A stretch of DNA of 20,257 bases from NCBI GenBank assembly GCA_900549215.1, contig URNJ01000013.1, forward strand, positions 1 through 20,257, written 5' to 3'. Source of the DNA: an uncultured Collinsella sp. GTDB taxonomy: Bacteria > Actinomycetota > Coriobacteriia > Coriobacteriales > Coriobacteriaceae. The translations under genes and the position numbers were made by a program. Positions 13,094 to 20,230 of this stretch are shown in pieces. Under the pieces are notes generated by a model. The model did no database searches. It saw only the letters and a program-made list of their open reading frames with translations, and was not told where the DNA came from. Position 1 is the stretch's first letter; every line of letters begins with the position of its first letter.

Positions 13094-13241
13094 GTTACGC
13101 GGTTTTACCAAACCGCGTAACGGCTCGACGCTGCAAACGCCCCTAAGCGGCAATCTGACGTTCAATCGTCGGTCGCGTACCCAAAGTACGCTTCCCTCCT
13201 CTTTCACGTCACCTTGCTCGCTTAGGGGCGTTTTCGCTGAC
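13094..13241 (+). repeat. Structured repeat element, full copy 2 (possible RNA element)
   Basis: The first 45 nt are identical to copy 1: the hairpin GTTACGCGGTTT (13094-13105) with AAACCGCGTAAC (13110-13121), then constant GGCTCGACGCTGCAAAC. A 14-bp stem pairs AAAC plus GCCCCTAAGC (13135-13148) with GCTTAGGGGC plus GTTT (13220-13233). Constant GGCAATCTG (13149-13157) and CACCTTGCTCG frame the inner stem TGACGT (13156-13161) with ACGTCA (13206-13211) and the apical hairpin GCGTAC (13175-13180) with GTACGC (13186-13191). The rest of the gap to recQ (to 13415) holds only a -10 box. The element begins directly after the GntR 2 stop codon. Confidence 0.85.
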
Positions 13242-13378
13242 TTATGCTCAACCAGCGACGTTTGCGCGCTTGTCAAGAGATTAGCCGTTGGGAAAGTGTC
13301 CAAAAATCCCACGCTCGTTCCTTTTGGATTGCGTTGCCCGTGGCCGACGGCCGTGCGGCACCGGTCCGCGTGGCGGCG

Positions 13379-13384
13379 TATAAT
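13379..13384 (+). promoter_or_regulatory. -10 box of the recQ promoter
   Basis: A perfect TATAAT lies 31 nt before the recQ start codon. The region 16-18 nt upstream is GC-rich and shows no good -35 box, so this assignment rests on the -10 alone. Confidence 0.5.
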
Positions 13385-13415
13385 CGGCGGCAGATGACTT
13401 GGACGTTAGGAAACC

Positions 13416-15398
13416 ATGACCGATAGCATGCAGCAGATGGCGCTTGACACGCTCGGCGCCTATTTTGGCTACACCTCGTTTCGCCCGGGGCAGGACCGCA
13501 TGGTGGATGCGATCCTTGCCGGTCGCGATGCGCTGGGCGTTATGCCCACGGGCGCCGGCAAGTCCATTTGCTATCAGGTGCCCGCGCTCATGCTACCCGG
13601 GATCACCTTTGTGGTGAGTCCGCTGCTGTCGCTTATGGAGGACCAGACCCGTGCGTTGCTCGCGGCGGGTGCGCGACCCAGTTATCTCAACTCTAGCCTT
13701 ACTCCGGCCCAGCAAAACACCGTGCTCAAGCGGGCGCGCGAGGGCCGCTATCAGCTTATGTACGTGGCACCCGAGCGTCTGCTCGAGCCGCGCTTTTTAG
13801 CCTTTGCGCAGGAGGCCGCGGCGGACGGCGGCATTGGCGTGCCGCTCGTGGCCATTGACGAGGCCCACTGCGTGAGCCAATGGGGCCAGGATTTTCGCCC
13901 CGCTTACCTGCAGATTCATGAGTTCATCGATTCCCTGCCGCAGCGCCCCATCGTGGCGGCCTTTACCGCTACGGCGACCGAGCGTGTGCGCGCGGACATT
14001 CAGCAGATGCTCGGCCTGCAGAACCCGGCGACCGTGGTGACGGGTTTTGATCGCAAGAACCTCTACTTTGGTTGCGAGGAGATGGGCGACAAGGCCAAGA
14101 CCGCGTGGGTGCGCGACTACGTGATCGCGCATTCGAGCGAGAGCGGCATCGTGTATTGCTCGACCCGCAAGACGGTCGACGCACTGGCCGCGGAGCTTGC
14201 CGAGGCGCTGGGCCCCAGCGGCATTCGCGTGGGCCGTTATCACGCCGGCATGGGCAACGACGCCCGCCGCCAGAGTCAGCGTGCCTTTATCGATGACGAT
14301 ATCCAGGTGATGGTTGCCACCAACGCCTTTGGTATGGGTATCGACAAGCCTAACGTGCGCTATGTGATCCACAACAACGTGCCCGAGAGCATCGAGGCCT
14401 ATTACCAAGAGGCGGGTCGCGCCGGCCGTGACGGCGACCCGGCCAGCTGCCACCTGCTGTGGAACGGTAACGATTTTCGCATGCGCCGCTTTTTGATCGA
14501 CCGCGGCGATGCGGCCGACGAGGCGCTCGACGACGAGCAGCGCGCGTGGGCGCTCCAGAACCGTTATCGCCTGCTCAGCCAGATGGAGGGCTACTGCAAT
14601 ACCACCGGCTGTCTGCGCGAATACATGCTGCGCTACTTTGGCGACGAGGCCGCGGCCGAGCATGCTGCCGCGGCCGGTGCGGGCAGCACCGCCACGGACG
14701 AGGCCGAGGGCTGCGGCAACTGCAGCAATTGCCTCACGCAGTTCGAGGTCGAGGACGTCACCGGCATGGCCCGCGCCGCCGTGCGCTATGTGGCCACGCG
14801 TCCCATGCGCTTTGGCAAGTCGCTGATCGCCGACGTGCTCCACGGCGGCAACACCGAGCGCATTCGCCAGATGCATCTGGACGAGGACCGCGGCTACGGT
14901 GAGCTGTCGAGCGAATCGGTCGGGCGCATCAAGGACATCATCGGCCAGCTGTGCGGTCGCGGTTATTTGGCCACCTCGCAGGGGCAGTACCCGGTCGTGG
15001 GACTGGGTCCGCGTGCCGGCGAGGTCGAGGACGAGGCGTTCGCCTTTACCGTTAAGCGTCGCGCGTCCAAGCGCAAGGCCTCTGCCCGCGCCCGCCGCGC
15101 CGTCGATCTGCTGCGCGAGGAGGCCGAGCTGGATCAGCGCCCGCGCGTTGGCGACGATGCCGAGCTGTTCGAGCGCCTACGCTCGCTGCGCAAGGAGATC
15201 TCGACCGAGCTGGAGATGGCGCCATACATGGTCTTCTCCGACAAGGCCCTGCGTGGCCTGTGCCGCTTGCGCCCTCAGACGCGCGACGAGCTTGTCCAGG
15301 TCAACGGCATCGGCGAGAAAAAGGCCGATGCCTTTGGCGAGCAGTTTATGGCGGCGATTGAAGAGTTTGAATCCGAACATGCGCGGGATGGAGCGTAA
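13416..15398 (+). CDS. recQ: ATP-dependent DNA helicase RecQ
   Basis: This 660-residue protein has the full RecQ layout. Motif 0 is FGYTSFRPGQ (17-26), Walker A is TGAGKS with Lys49, DEAH is at 148-151 followed by CVSQWGQDFRP, FTATAT is at 183-188, the second RecA domain has VATNAFGMGIDKPNVRYVIH, and the arginine-finger region is QEAGRAGRDG (331-340). The RecQ-C zinc site uses Cys399, Cys433, Cys436 and Cys439. An Ala-rich insert of roughly 17 residues (412-431) makes the first Cys spacing about twice that of E. coli RecQ. A C-terminal HRDC domain (about 585-655) ends with VNGIGEKKADAFG. RecQ unwinds 3'-5' and acts in recombinational repair. GntR 3 starts 2 nt after its stop codon. Confidence 0.96.
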   Translation: MTDSMQQMALDTLGAYFGYTSFRPGQDRMVDAILAGRDALGVMPTGAGKSICYQVPALMLPGITFVVSPLLSLMEDQTRALLAAGARPSYLNSSLTPAQQNTVLKRAREGRYQLMYVAPERLLEPRFLAFAQEAAADGGIGVPLVAIDEAHCVSQWGQDFRPAYLQIHEFIDSLPQRPIVAAFTATATERVRADIQQMLGLQNPATVVTGFDRKNLYFGCEEMGDKAKTAWVRDYVIAHSSESGIVYCSTRKTVDALAAELAEALGPSGIRVGRYHAGMGNDARRQSQRAFIDDDIQVMVATNAFGMGIDKPNVRYVIHNNVPESIEAYYQEAGRAGRDGDPASCHLLWNGNDFRMRRFLIDRGDAADEALDDEQRAWALQNRYRLLSQMEGYCNTTGCLREYMLRYFGDEAAAEHAAAAGAGSTATDEAEGCGNCSNCLTQFEVEDVTGMARAAVRYVATRPMRFGKSLIADVLHGGNTERIRQMHLDEDRGYGELSSESVGRIKDIIGQLCGRGYLATSQGQYPVVGLGPRAGEVEDEAFAFTVKRRASKRKASARARRAVDLLREEAELDQRPRVGDDAELFERLRSLRKEISTELEMAPYMVFSDKALRGLCRLRPQTRDELVQVNGIGEKKADAFGEQFMAAIEEFESEHARDGA

Positions 15399-15400
15399 CA

Positions 15401-16156
15401 ATGGCATTCGACGATAAAACCGACCGCGCTGGCGTGTCCGCCGTGCCACTGTACCAGCAGGTTATGGACGACCTGAAGGGCGAGATCGCGCGCGGCGTGT
15501 ACCCTGCCGGCTCGCGCATTCCTGCCGAGATGGAGCTCGCGAAGTCCTACGGCGTGGGGCGCGTCACCGTGCGCCGTGCCATCGAGGAGCTGTCGCGCGC
15601 GGGGTATCTCAACCGCCAGCAGGGGAGGGGCACCTTTGTGTGCGCTCCCAAGCTCAAACGCAAGATTCGCCAGAAGGGTGACGTCCAGAGCTTTACTGAG
15701 GGTTGTGCTGCCAACGACATGGTGCCGGGTGCGCGTCTGGTGTCGCGCACGGTGGTCGCGGCGACGCACGAGGATGCGGCGTTCTTTGGCGTGGAGCCCG
15801 GCTGCGAGCTTATCGTGGTCGAGCGCGTGCGCACGGCTGACGGCATTCCCGTCATGCTCGAGAACAACGCCTTTGTGCTCGCCGACCATCCCTACCTGCA
15901 GACGCTGGCCGACGAGGACCTCACCGATAACTCAATCTTTGCGCTCGTTGCCGAGCATTCGGGTCGCGCGCCGCTCAAGTCCGACCCCTGCACCGTGGAG
16001 ATTGCGCTTGCCGATACTCAGACGGCCCCGCTGCTGGAGGTGCCGGTCGGCGAGCCGCTCTTCTATATGGAGGCCTACTTTACCGACGCCGGCGGGCGCC
16101 CTCTACTGCTCGGCCGCCAAAAGATCGTGGGCTCGCGCTACGTCTTCGACATCTAA
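15401..16156 (+). CDS. GntR/HutC-family transcriptional regulator 3
   Basis: This 251-residue regulator has a winged helix (residues 15-82: PLYQQVMDDLKGEIARGVYP, VGRVTVRRAIEELSRAGYL, RQQGRGTFV) and a UTRA domain (about 95-248) ending KIVGSRYVFDI. It is a paralogue of GntR 2. It begins 2 nt after recQ, with GGAG (15390-15393) inside the recQ coding end, so its translation may be coupled to recQ. SIS protein 3 follows after 144 nt, in which a 17-nt direct repeat flanks and overlaps a promoter; this suggests it represses SIS protein 3. The effector is probably a sugar phosphate or glycated amine phosphate, by analogy with HutC-family regulators. Confidence 0.9.
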   Translation: MAFDDKTDRAGVSAVPLYQQVMDDLKGEIARGVYPAGSRIPAEMELAKSYGVGRVTVRRAIEELSRAGYLNRQQGRGTFVCAPKLKRKIRQKGDVQSFTEGCAANDMVPGARLVSRTVVAATHEDAAFFGVEPGCELIVVERVRTADGIPVMLENNAFVLADHPYLQTLADEDLTDNSIFALVAEHSGRAPLKSDPCTVEIALADTQTAPLLEVPVGEPLFYMEAYFTDAGGRPLLLGRQKIVGSRYVFDI

Positions 16157-16165
16157 CGTCCACAG

Positions 16166-16244
16166 ATAGAACAACATAGAACAAATTTGCTGAGATGACT
16201 TCACGGGCGTTGTTACACGTGCTATAAATAGGACAACATAGAAC
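16166..16244. promoter_or_regulatory. Two 17-nt direct-repeat operator candidates before SIS protein 3
   Basis: ATAGAACAACATAGAAC (16166-16182) and ATAGGACAACATAGAAC (16228-16244) differ by one base. Their starts are 62 nt apart, close to six helical turns, so proteins bound to both could face each other and loop the DNA. The second overlaps the end of the -10 box and the expected transcription start. The sequence is not found elsewhere in the window, so it is likely specific for GntR 3. Confidence 0.75.
16200..16228 (+). promoter_or_regulatory. Promoter of SIS protein 3
   Basis: TATAAA (16223-16228) is preceded, with a 17-nt spacer, by TTCACG (16200-16205), a weak -35. The downstream direct repeat at 16228-16244 begins at the last base of the -10 box, fitting repression by blocked promoter access. 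AAGGAGGAG at 16285-16293 is the strong ribosome binding site. Confidence 0.6.
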
Positions 16245-16300
16245 GATAGCAGGTACGAGCTGTCGTCGTTCAAAGCCGCCCCACAAGGAGGAGCATCAGC

Positions 16301-17269
16301 ATGAACGCACATGATCTGGTTCAGGAAATCATCGAGCGCAAGGGCAAGGTCGAGAACGTCTTTTGGATCGCTTGTGGCGGTTCGATGATCGACCTGATGC
16401 CGGCCAACGAGCTGCTCAAGCGCGAGGCCACCACGTTTACCTCGACGGTCTACACGGCACGTGAGTTTTGCCTGATGGCTCCCAAGAGCCTTGGCGAGAA
16501 GTCGCTCGTTATTGCCTGCAGCCACAGCGGCAACACGCAGGAGGTCGTTGACGGCTGCGAGATGGCGCTGGCAGCCGGTGCCGAGGTCATTGCCCTCACC
16601 GACTGCGAGGGCTCCAAGATCGATAACGGCAAGTGGACCACCTGGGTCTATCCGTGGGGTGAGGGTGTGTCGCAGGCCGAGGTGCCGCAGGGCATCGGCG
16701 CTCTGATCGCCGCCGAGTTGCTCGACCAGCAGGAGGGCTACGAGGCGCTCGCCGACATGTACGCCGGCCTTAAGCAGATGGACGCGCTGCTGCCCGCCGC
16801 CCGCGAGAAGGTCAACGCCGAGCTGGGCGCCCGCTTTGCCGAGCTCTGCCAGCAGCACAAGTTCTTCTATATCCTGGGCTCCGGCCCCAACTTTAGCCAG
16901 ACCTACGCCATGGCCATCTGCTCGCTCATGGAGATGCAGTGGCAGCACTGCTGCTACATCCACTCCGGCGAGTATTTCCACGGTCCTTTCGAGGCTACCG
17001 AGCCCGGCGTGTTCTACTTTGTGCAGCTCGGATCGGGCGAGTGCCGCCCCATGGAGGAGCGCGCGCTGGCGTTCCTCAACACGCACACCGATACGGTCAT
17101 GGTGCTCGACGCGCTCGAGTACGGCGTGGGCGACGTGCCTGCTAGCGTGCGTTCGTACCTGGAACCGATCTTCTTCTACAACATGAGCTGCGAGCTGCGC
17201 GCCGTCCGCGGTAAGGTGTTCGACCACAGCCCCGAGATTCGTCGCTACATGGGCATCGAGCAGTACTAG
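16301..17269 (+). CDS. SIS-domain phosphosugar deglycase/isomerase 3 (FrlB-like)
   Basis: This 322-residue protein is the third SIS paralogue. It has WIACGGSMIDLMPANEL (22-38), the phosphosugar loop ACSHSGNTQEVVDG (72-85), the HSGEYFHGPFEATEPG motif with Glu224 and His227 that closely resembles E. coli FrlB (SGEFRHGPLEIVEPG), and the ending HSPEIRRYMGIEQY, also FrlB-like. Fructoselysine-6-phosphate deglycase or a close variant is the best guess. No transporter or kinase adjoins it, so its substrate must come from the PTS at 6292-8893 or from a locus outside the window. It has its own promoter with paired operator candidates and is convergent with the dehydrogenase gene. Confidence 0.85.
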   Translation: MNAHDLVQEIIERKGKVENVFWIACGGSMIDLMPANELLKREATTFTSTVYTAREFCLMAPKSLGEKSLVIACSHSGNTQEVVDGCEMALAAGAEVIALTDCEGSKIDNGKWTTWVYPWGEGVSQAEVPQGIGALIAAELLDQQEGYEALADMYAGLKQMDALLPAAREKVNAELGARFAELCQQHKFFYILGSGPNFSQTYAMAICSLMEMQWQHCCYIHSGEYFHGPFEATEPGVFYFVQLGSGECRPMEERALAFLNTHTDTVMVLDALEYGVGDVPASVRSYLEPIFFYNMSCELRAVRGKVFDHSPEIRRYMGIEQY

Positions 17270-17321
17270 GTACCGGGAAAAGTATTCACCTTCGATTCGC
17301 AAGCGTGTCGTGTGAGTCAAA

Positions 17322-17359
17322 AAGCGGGCCGCGCCGGGGATTTCCGACGCAGCCCGCTT
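17322..17359 (-). terminator. Rho-independent terminator of the hydroxyacid dehydrogenase gene
   Basis: On the minus strand, AAGCGGGC (17359-17352) pairs with GCCCGCTT (17329-17322) and the stem continues with GCG/CGC and CGG/CCG steps towards the loop, followed by TTTTT. It lies between the convergent SIS 3 and dehydrogenase genes and may also act for SIS 3, although the plus-strand T-run is poor. Confidence 0.85.
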
Positions 17360-17401
17360 GGTATTGTGCTTAGATTCACGAGGTGTCGCGGCAACCGACG
17401 C

Positions 17402-18379
17402 TTACTTGGCGTCGTAAGCCTCGGCGTCCCACCAGTCGAGCTGGGCGATGTTGTCGCGGATGTGCTGGCAGCTCTTGTGGAAGCCCTCGAGCTCGTGCTC
17501 GGAAAGGTCGAGCGTGTAGACCTCCTCGACGCCCTCGGCACCGATCACGCACGGCAGGGAGGTAAAGATGCCCTCCTCGCCATACTGGCCGGACATGAGC
17601 GTGGATGCCGAAAGCACGGCGTGCTCGTTGTGCAGAACGGCGGCGCAGACGCGCGCGGCGGAGTTGGCGACGGCGTACTCGGTGCACTGCTTGCCCTGGT
17701 AGGTAACATAGCCGCCCTTGCGCGCGAGCTCCTCGACCTCCATGTGGTCGAAGGCATACTTGTCGGGGTTCTCGGCCTGGAGCTCGTTGAGGCTCTTGCC
17801 GGCGATGGTTGCTGCCTTAAAGGCGGCCAGCTGGCTAAAGCCGTGCTCGCCGATCATGTAGGCGTCGATGGACTTGGGGCTCACGCCGACCTTCTTGGAG
17901 ATCTCGGTACGCAGACGGGCGGAGTCCAGACCGCAGCCCGAGCCGATGATCTTCTTGGGATCGTAGCCGGTCAGGTGCCACAGCTCGGTGCAAACGACGT
18001 CGCAGGGGTTGGAGATGCTCACGAAGATGCCGTCGAAGCCGGCGTCGACGATGCGCTTGGCAAAGGTGCGGGCGGCGTCGGTGGTAAAGAACAGCTCGCC
18101 GTCGCGGTTGCCGGCTGCCAGCGCGACCTTGCCGGCGGCGTTGACGATGACGTCGCAGCAGGCCAGCTCCTCGTAGTGGTCGTAGCAGTTGACGATCTTG
18201 GTGTTGTACGGGACAAACGAAAGGGAGTCGCGCAGGTCCTGGACCTCGGACGTCACCTTGGCCTCGTTGATATCGCACAGGTACAGCTCATCGGCAATGC
18301 CCTGCATAAGCAGGCTGTTGGCGACATGTGCTCCTACGTGGCCCTGGCCGACCACACCGATCTTACGCGTCTGGTACAT
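17402..18379 (-). CDS. L-lactate / L-2-hydroxyacid dehydrogenase (HicDH-like)
   Basis: This 325-residue NAD-dependent enzyme belongs to the lactate/malate dehydrogenase family and interconverts 2-keto acids and L-2-hydroxy acids. The Rossmann loop VVGQGHVGAHV (Gly11, Gly13, Gly16), Asp36 in LYLCDINEAK for NADH specificity, SISNPCDVV, the LDSARLR strand with catalytic Asp152 and substrate-binding Arg155, and catalytic His179 in IGEHGFS are all present. The mobile active-site loop (AAGKVALAAGNRDGE) is longer than in classical lactate dehydrogenase and lacks its Gln, resembling L-2-hydroxyisocaproate dehydrogenases, so larger keto acids may be accepted. I chose the ATG at 18379 because GAAAGGA lies 9 nt upstream and the fold starts here; an earlier in-frame start lacks one. 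Confidence 0.87.
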   Translation of the reverse strand: MYQTRKIGVVGQGHVGAHVANSLLMQGIADELYLCDINEAKVTSEVQDLRDSLSFVPYNTKIVNCYDHYEELACCDVIVNAAGKVALAAGNRDGELFFTTDAARTFAKRIVDAGFDGIFVSISNPCDVVCTELWHLTGYDPKKIIGSGCGLDSARLRTEISKKVGVSPKSIDAYMIGEHGFSQLAAFKAATIAGKSLNELQAENPDKYAFDHMEVEELARKGGYVTYQGKQCTEYAVANSAARVCAAVLHNEHAVLSASTLMSGQYGEEGIFTSLPCVIGAEGVEEVYTLDLSEHELEGFHKSCQHIRDNIAQLDWWDAEAYDAK

Positions 18380-18416
18380 ATATGTATCCTTTCGGCCGAG
18401 TTTTTCGCGTCGAACC

Positions 18417-18422
18417 ATTGTA
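18417..18422 (-). promoter_or_regulatory. -10 box of the hydroxyacid dehydrogenase promoter
   Basis: TACAAT on the minus strand lies 38 nt before the start codon. TAGCAA with a 16-nt spacer (18444-18439) is a weak -35 candidate. Confidence 0.4.
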
Positions 18423-18513
18423 GCGTCCTGCTGCTACTTTGCTAGGCTAAAGCGCCATAGATTTTTGGACATGCCTTAATCTCTACTTTTGGAGTGATTT
18501 GGACCGCTGACGG

Positions 18514-18528
18514 CATCGCTGAGCGATG
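18514..18528. promoter_or_regulatory. Palindrome in the dehydrogenase-metA divergent gap
   Basis: CATCGCT-G-AGCGATG is a perfect 7-nt inverted repeat with a one-base centre, 62 nt before the metA start. It could be an operator for either divergent gene. No SAM or T-box riboswitch features are visible in this short leader. Confidence 0.4.
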
Positions 18529-18589
18529 TGCTCGCGCGGATGGGGCCGCTCGTTGTACCATAGCTGCAACTGATTCGTAAGGAGCATCC

Positions 18590-19516
18590 ATGCCCATTCG
18601 CATCCCCGACGCCCTCCCTGCCGCCGCGCAGCTCGAGAGCGAGAACATCTTTGTCATGACCGAGTACCGCGCGCTGCACCAGGACATCCGTCCGCTGCGC
18701 GTGCTCATCCTCAACCTCATGCCCACCAAGATCGCCACCGAGACGCAGATCATGCGCAAGCTCTCCAACACGCCGCTGCAGGTGGAGGTGGACCTGCTGC
18801 GCACCAAGACGCACGAGGCCACGCACGTGAGCGCCGGTCACCTGGAGACGTTCTACCGCACGTTCGACGACATCCGCGACATCCACTACGACGGTCTGAT
18901 CATCACGGGCGCGCCGGTGGAGCAGATGCCGTTCGAGGAGGTCGACTACTGGCCCGAACTCTGCCAGATCATGGATTGGTCCACCACGCACGTGCACTCC
19001 ACGCTGCACATTTGTTGGGGCGCGCAGGCCGGTCTGTACCATCATTACGGTATCCAGAAGCACGACCTGCCGGCAAAGGCGAGCGGCGTGTTCGAGCATT
19101 ATCTGGTGAAGCCGCAAAGCCCGCTGGTCCGCGGCTTTGACGACCGTTTCTATGCCGTGCATTCGCGCAACACCGATGTGCGCCGCGAGGACGTGGAGGC
19201 CGAGCCGCAGCTTGAGGTCGTGGCCGTGTCTGACGAGGTTGGCCTGTACATCGTCAAGTCGACCGACAGCCGCCGCTTCTTTGTATTTGGCCACCCCGAG
19301 TACGATACCGACACGCTGCGCCTGGAGTACGAGCGCGACGTGAAGCGCGGGCTCAACCCGGAGGTGCCGGCGCATTACTTCCCGGGCGACGACCCCACCG
19401 CCGAGCCGCGCAACGTCTGGCGCAGCCAGGCTCAGCTGTTCTACACCAACTGGCTCAACTACTACGTCTACCAGACCACGCCCTACGACCTGGCCCGCGC
19501 CGGCGAGGAGCACTAG
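18590..19516 (+). CDS. metA: Homoserine O-acyltransferase MetA, probably acetyl-CoA-specific
   Basis: This 308-residue cytoplasmic enzyme acylates homoserine in the first committed step of methionine synthesis. It has a class I glutamine amidotransferase-like fold with catalytic Cys142 in HICWGAQAGLYHHYG, His235 and Glu237 in FGHPEYD, and the family opening MPIRIPDALPAAAQLESENI. Residue 111, in TGAPVEQMPFEEVDYW, is Glu. In this family Glu111 is associated with acetyl-CoA use and Gly111 with succinyl-CoA use, so O-acetylhomoserine is the likely product despite the usual 'succinyltransferase' name. TAAGGAG at 18578-18584 supports the ATG start. The gene is convergent with the cyclo-ligase gene, with 42 nt between them and no obvious terminator. 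Confidence 0.95.
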   Translation: MPIRIPDALPAAAQLESENIFVMTEYRALHQDIRPLRVLILNLMPTKIATETQIMRKLSNTPLQVEVDLLRTKTHEATHVSAGHLETFYRTFDDIRDIHYDGLIITGAPVEQMPFEEVDYWPELCQIMDWSTTHVHSTLHICWGAQAGLYHHYGIQKHDLPAKASGVFEHYLVKPQSPLVRGFDDRFYAVHSRNTDVRREDVEAEPQLEVVAVSDEVGLYIVKSTDSRRFFVFGHPEYDTDTLRLEYERDVKRGLNPEVPAHYFPGDDPTAEPRNVWRSQAQLFYTNWLNYYVYQTTPYDLARAGEEH

Positions 19517-19558
19517 ACTGCGATGGTGCTGCTGTAGCCGTGGCTGATGTGGCGGCGA

Positions 19559-20155
19559 TTAGGCGCTAATGATGTTGGGCAGTGGCAGGTCGTGGGCATC
19601 GGTGGGGATATGGTCGACGCGCTGTTCGTCAAAGGAGATGCCGATGATTTGGCATGCGGGCGAGAGCATAGGCAGGTAGCGGTCGTAACAACCGCCGCCG
19701 TAGCCCAGGCGCGCGCCGGTTTGGTCGAAGGCCACGAGCGGCACGACGATCATGTCGAGAGCTTCGGCAGGCACGATGGGGAAGCGGTCGCTGTCGATGT
19801 CCGTGGCCGCGAAGGCCCGCGTGGGGTGGGCGATAAACGGAGCCGCGGACGCATCGTCGGCGGCAACTGCCCGCATGCACATGCGCTGGCCATAAGCTGC
19901 GGCATCAATTGCCGAGAGCATGCACGGATAGGCTACGCGCCAGCCGCGCACGGCGGCCGCAGCGGCAAACGCGGCAGGGTCTGCCTCGGAACCCATCGCG
20001 GCATAGACGGCAACGGTGCGCGGCGCCGCGGCATCCAAGCGGCCCAGCAGCTCAACCAGCCGCGCACAGATATCAGCAGACTTCGCCGCCTGCACATCCA
20101 AATCAAGAGCGTCACGTCGGGCAATCACCGCCCGCCGCAACTCAGCCTTGTCCAT
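19559..20155 (-). CDS. 5-formyltetrahydrofolate cyclo-ligase
   Basis: This 198-residue enzyme converts 5-formyl-THF to 5,10-methenyl-THF using ATP, returning a stored folate to one-carbon metabolism. The N-terminal MDKAELRRAVIARRDAL is the usual R-R-R helix region. VAVYAAMGSEADP is the folate-binding strand-loop. VVPLVAFDQTGARLGYGGGCYDRYL (about 147-171) is the family signature, with Cys in place of the common Tyr/Phe in GGGYYDR. The C-terminal half is IGISFDEQRVDHIPTDAHDLPL, also typical. I chose the ATG at 20155 because GAGAGGG lies upstream and the family starts here; an upstream in-frame GTG (20182) lies in repeat copy C. The inserted Ala-rich stretches are ordinary for this genome. Confidence 0.92.
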   Translation of the reverse strand: MDKAELRRAVIARRDALDLDVQAAKSADICARLVELLGRLDAAAPRTVAVYAAMGSEADPAAFAAAAAVRGWRVAYPCMLSAIDAAAYGQRMCMRAVAADDASAAPFIAHPTRAFAATDIDSDRFPIVPAEALDMIVVPLVAFDQTGARLGYGGGCYDRYLPMLSPACQIIGISFDEQRVDHIPTDAHDLPLPNIISA

Positions 20156-20168
20156 CCCGGCCCTCTCT

Positions 20169-20224
20169 CCCAAACCTACCAAAAAGGGACAGGTTTATTT
20201 TGGCAGGTTTTATCTGGGCAAACG
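20169..20224 (-). repeat. Short intergenic repeat, copy C
   Basis: On the minus strand it reads CGTTTGCCCAGATAAAACC (20224-20206), then TGCCAAAATAAACCTGTCCC and TTTTTGGTAGGTTTGGG. It is the closest relative of copy B and shares the central part with copy A. The inverted ends AAACCTGCCAAAA and TTTTTGGTAGGTTT can form a hairpin. It lies between the hairpin at 20231-20257 and the cyclo-ligase start, so it belongs to that gene's leader region. Confidence 0.85.
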
Positions 20225-20230
20225 TCGAAG

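Noticed and set aside
18423..18589. A SAM or T-box riboswitch before metA
   Set aside because: The leader is short and shows only a 7-nt palindrome. I see no conserved riboswitch core or terminator/antiterminator pair.
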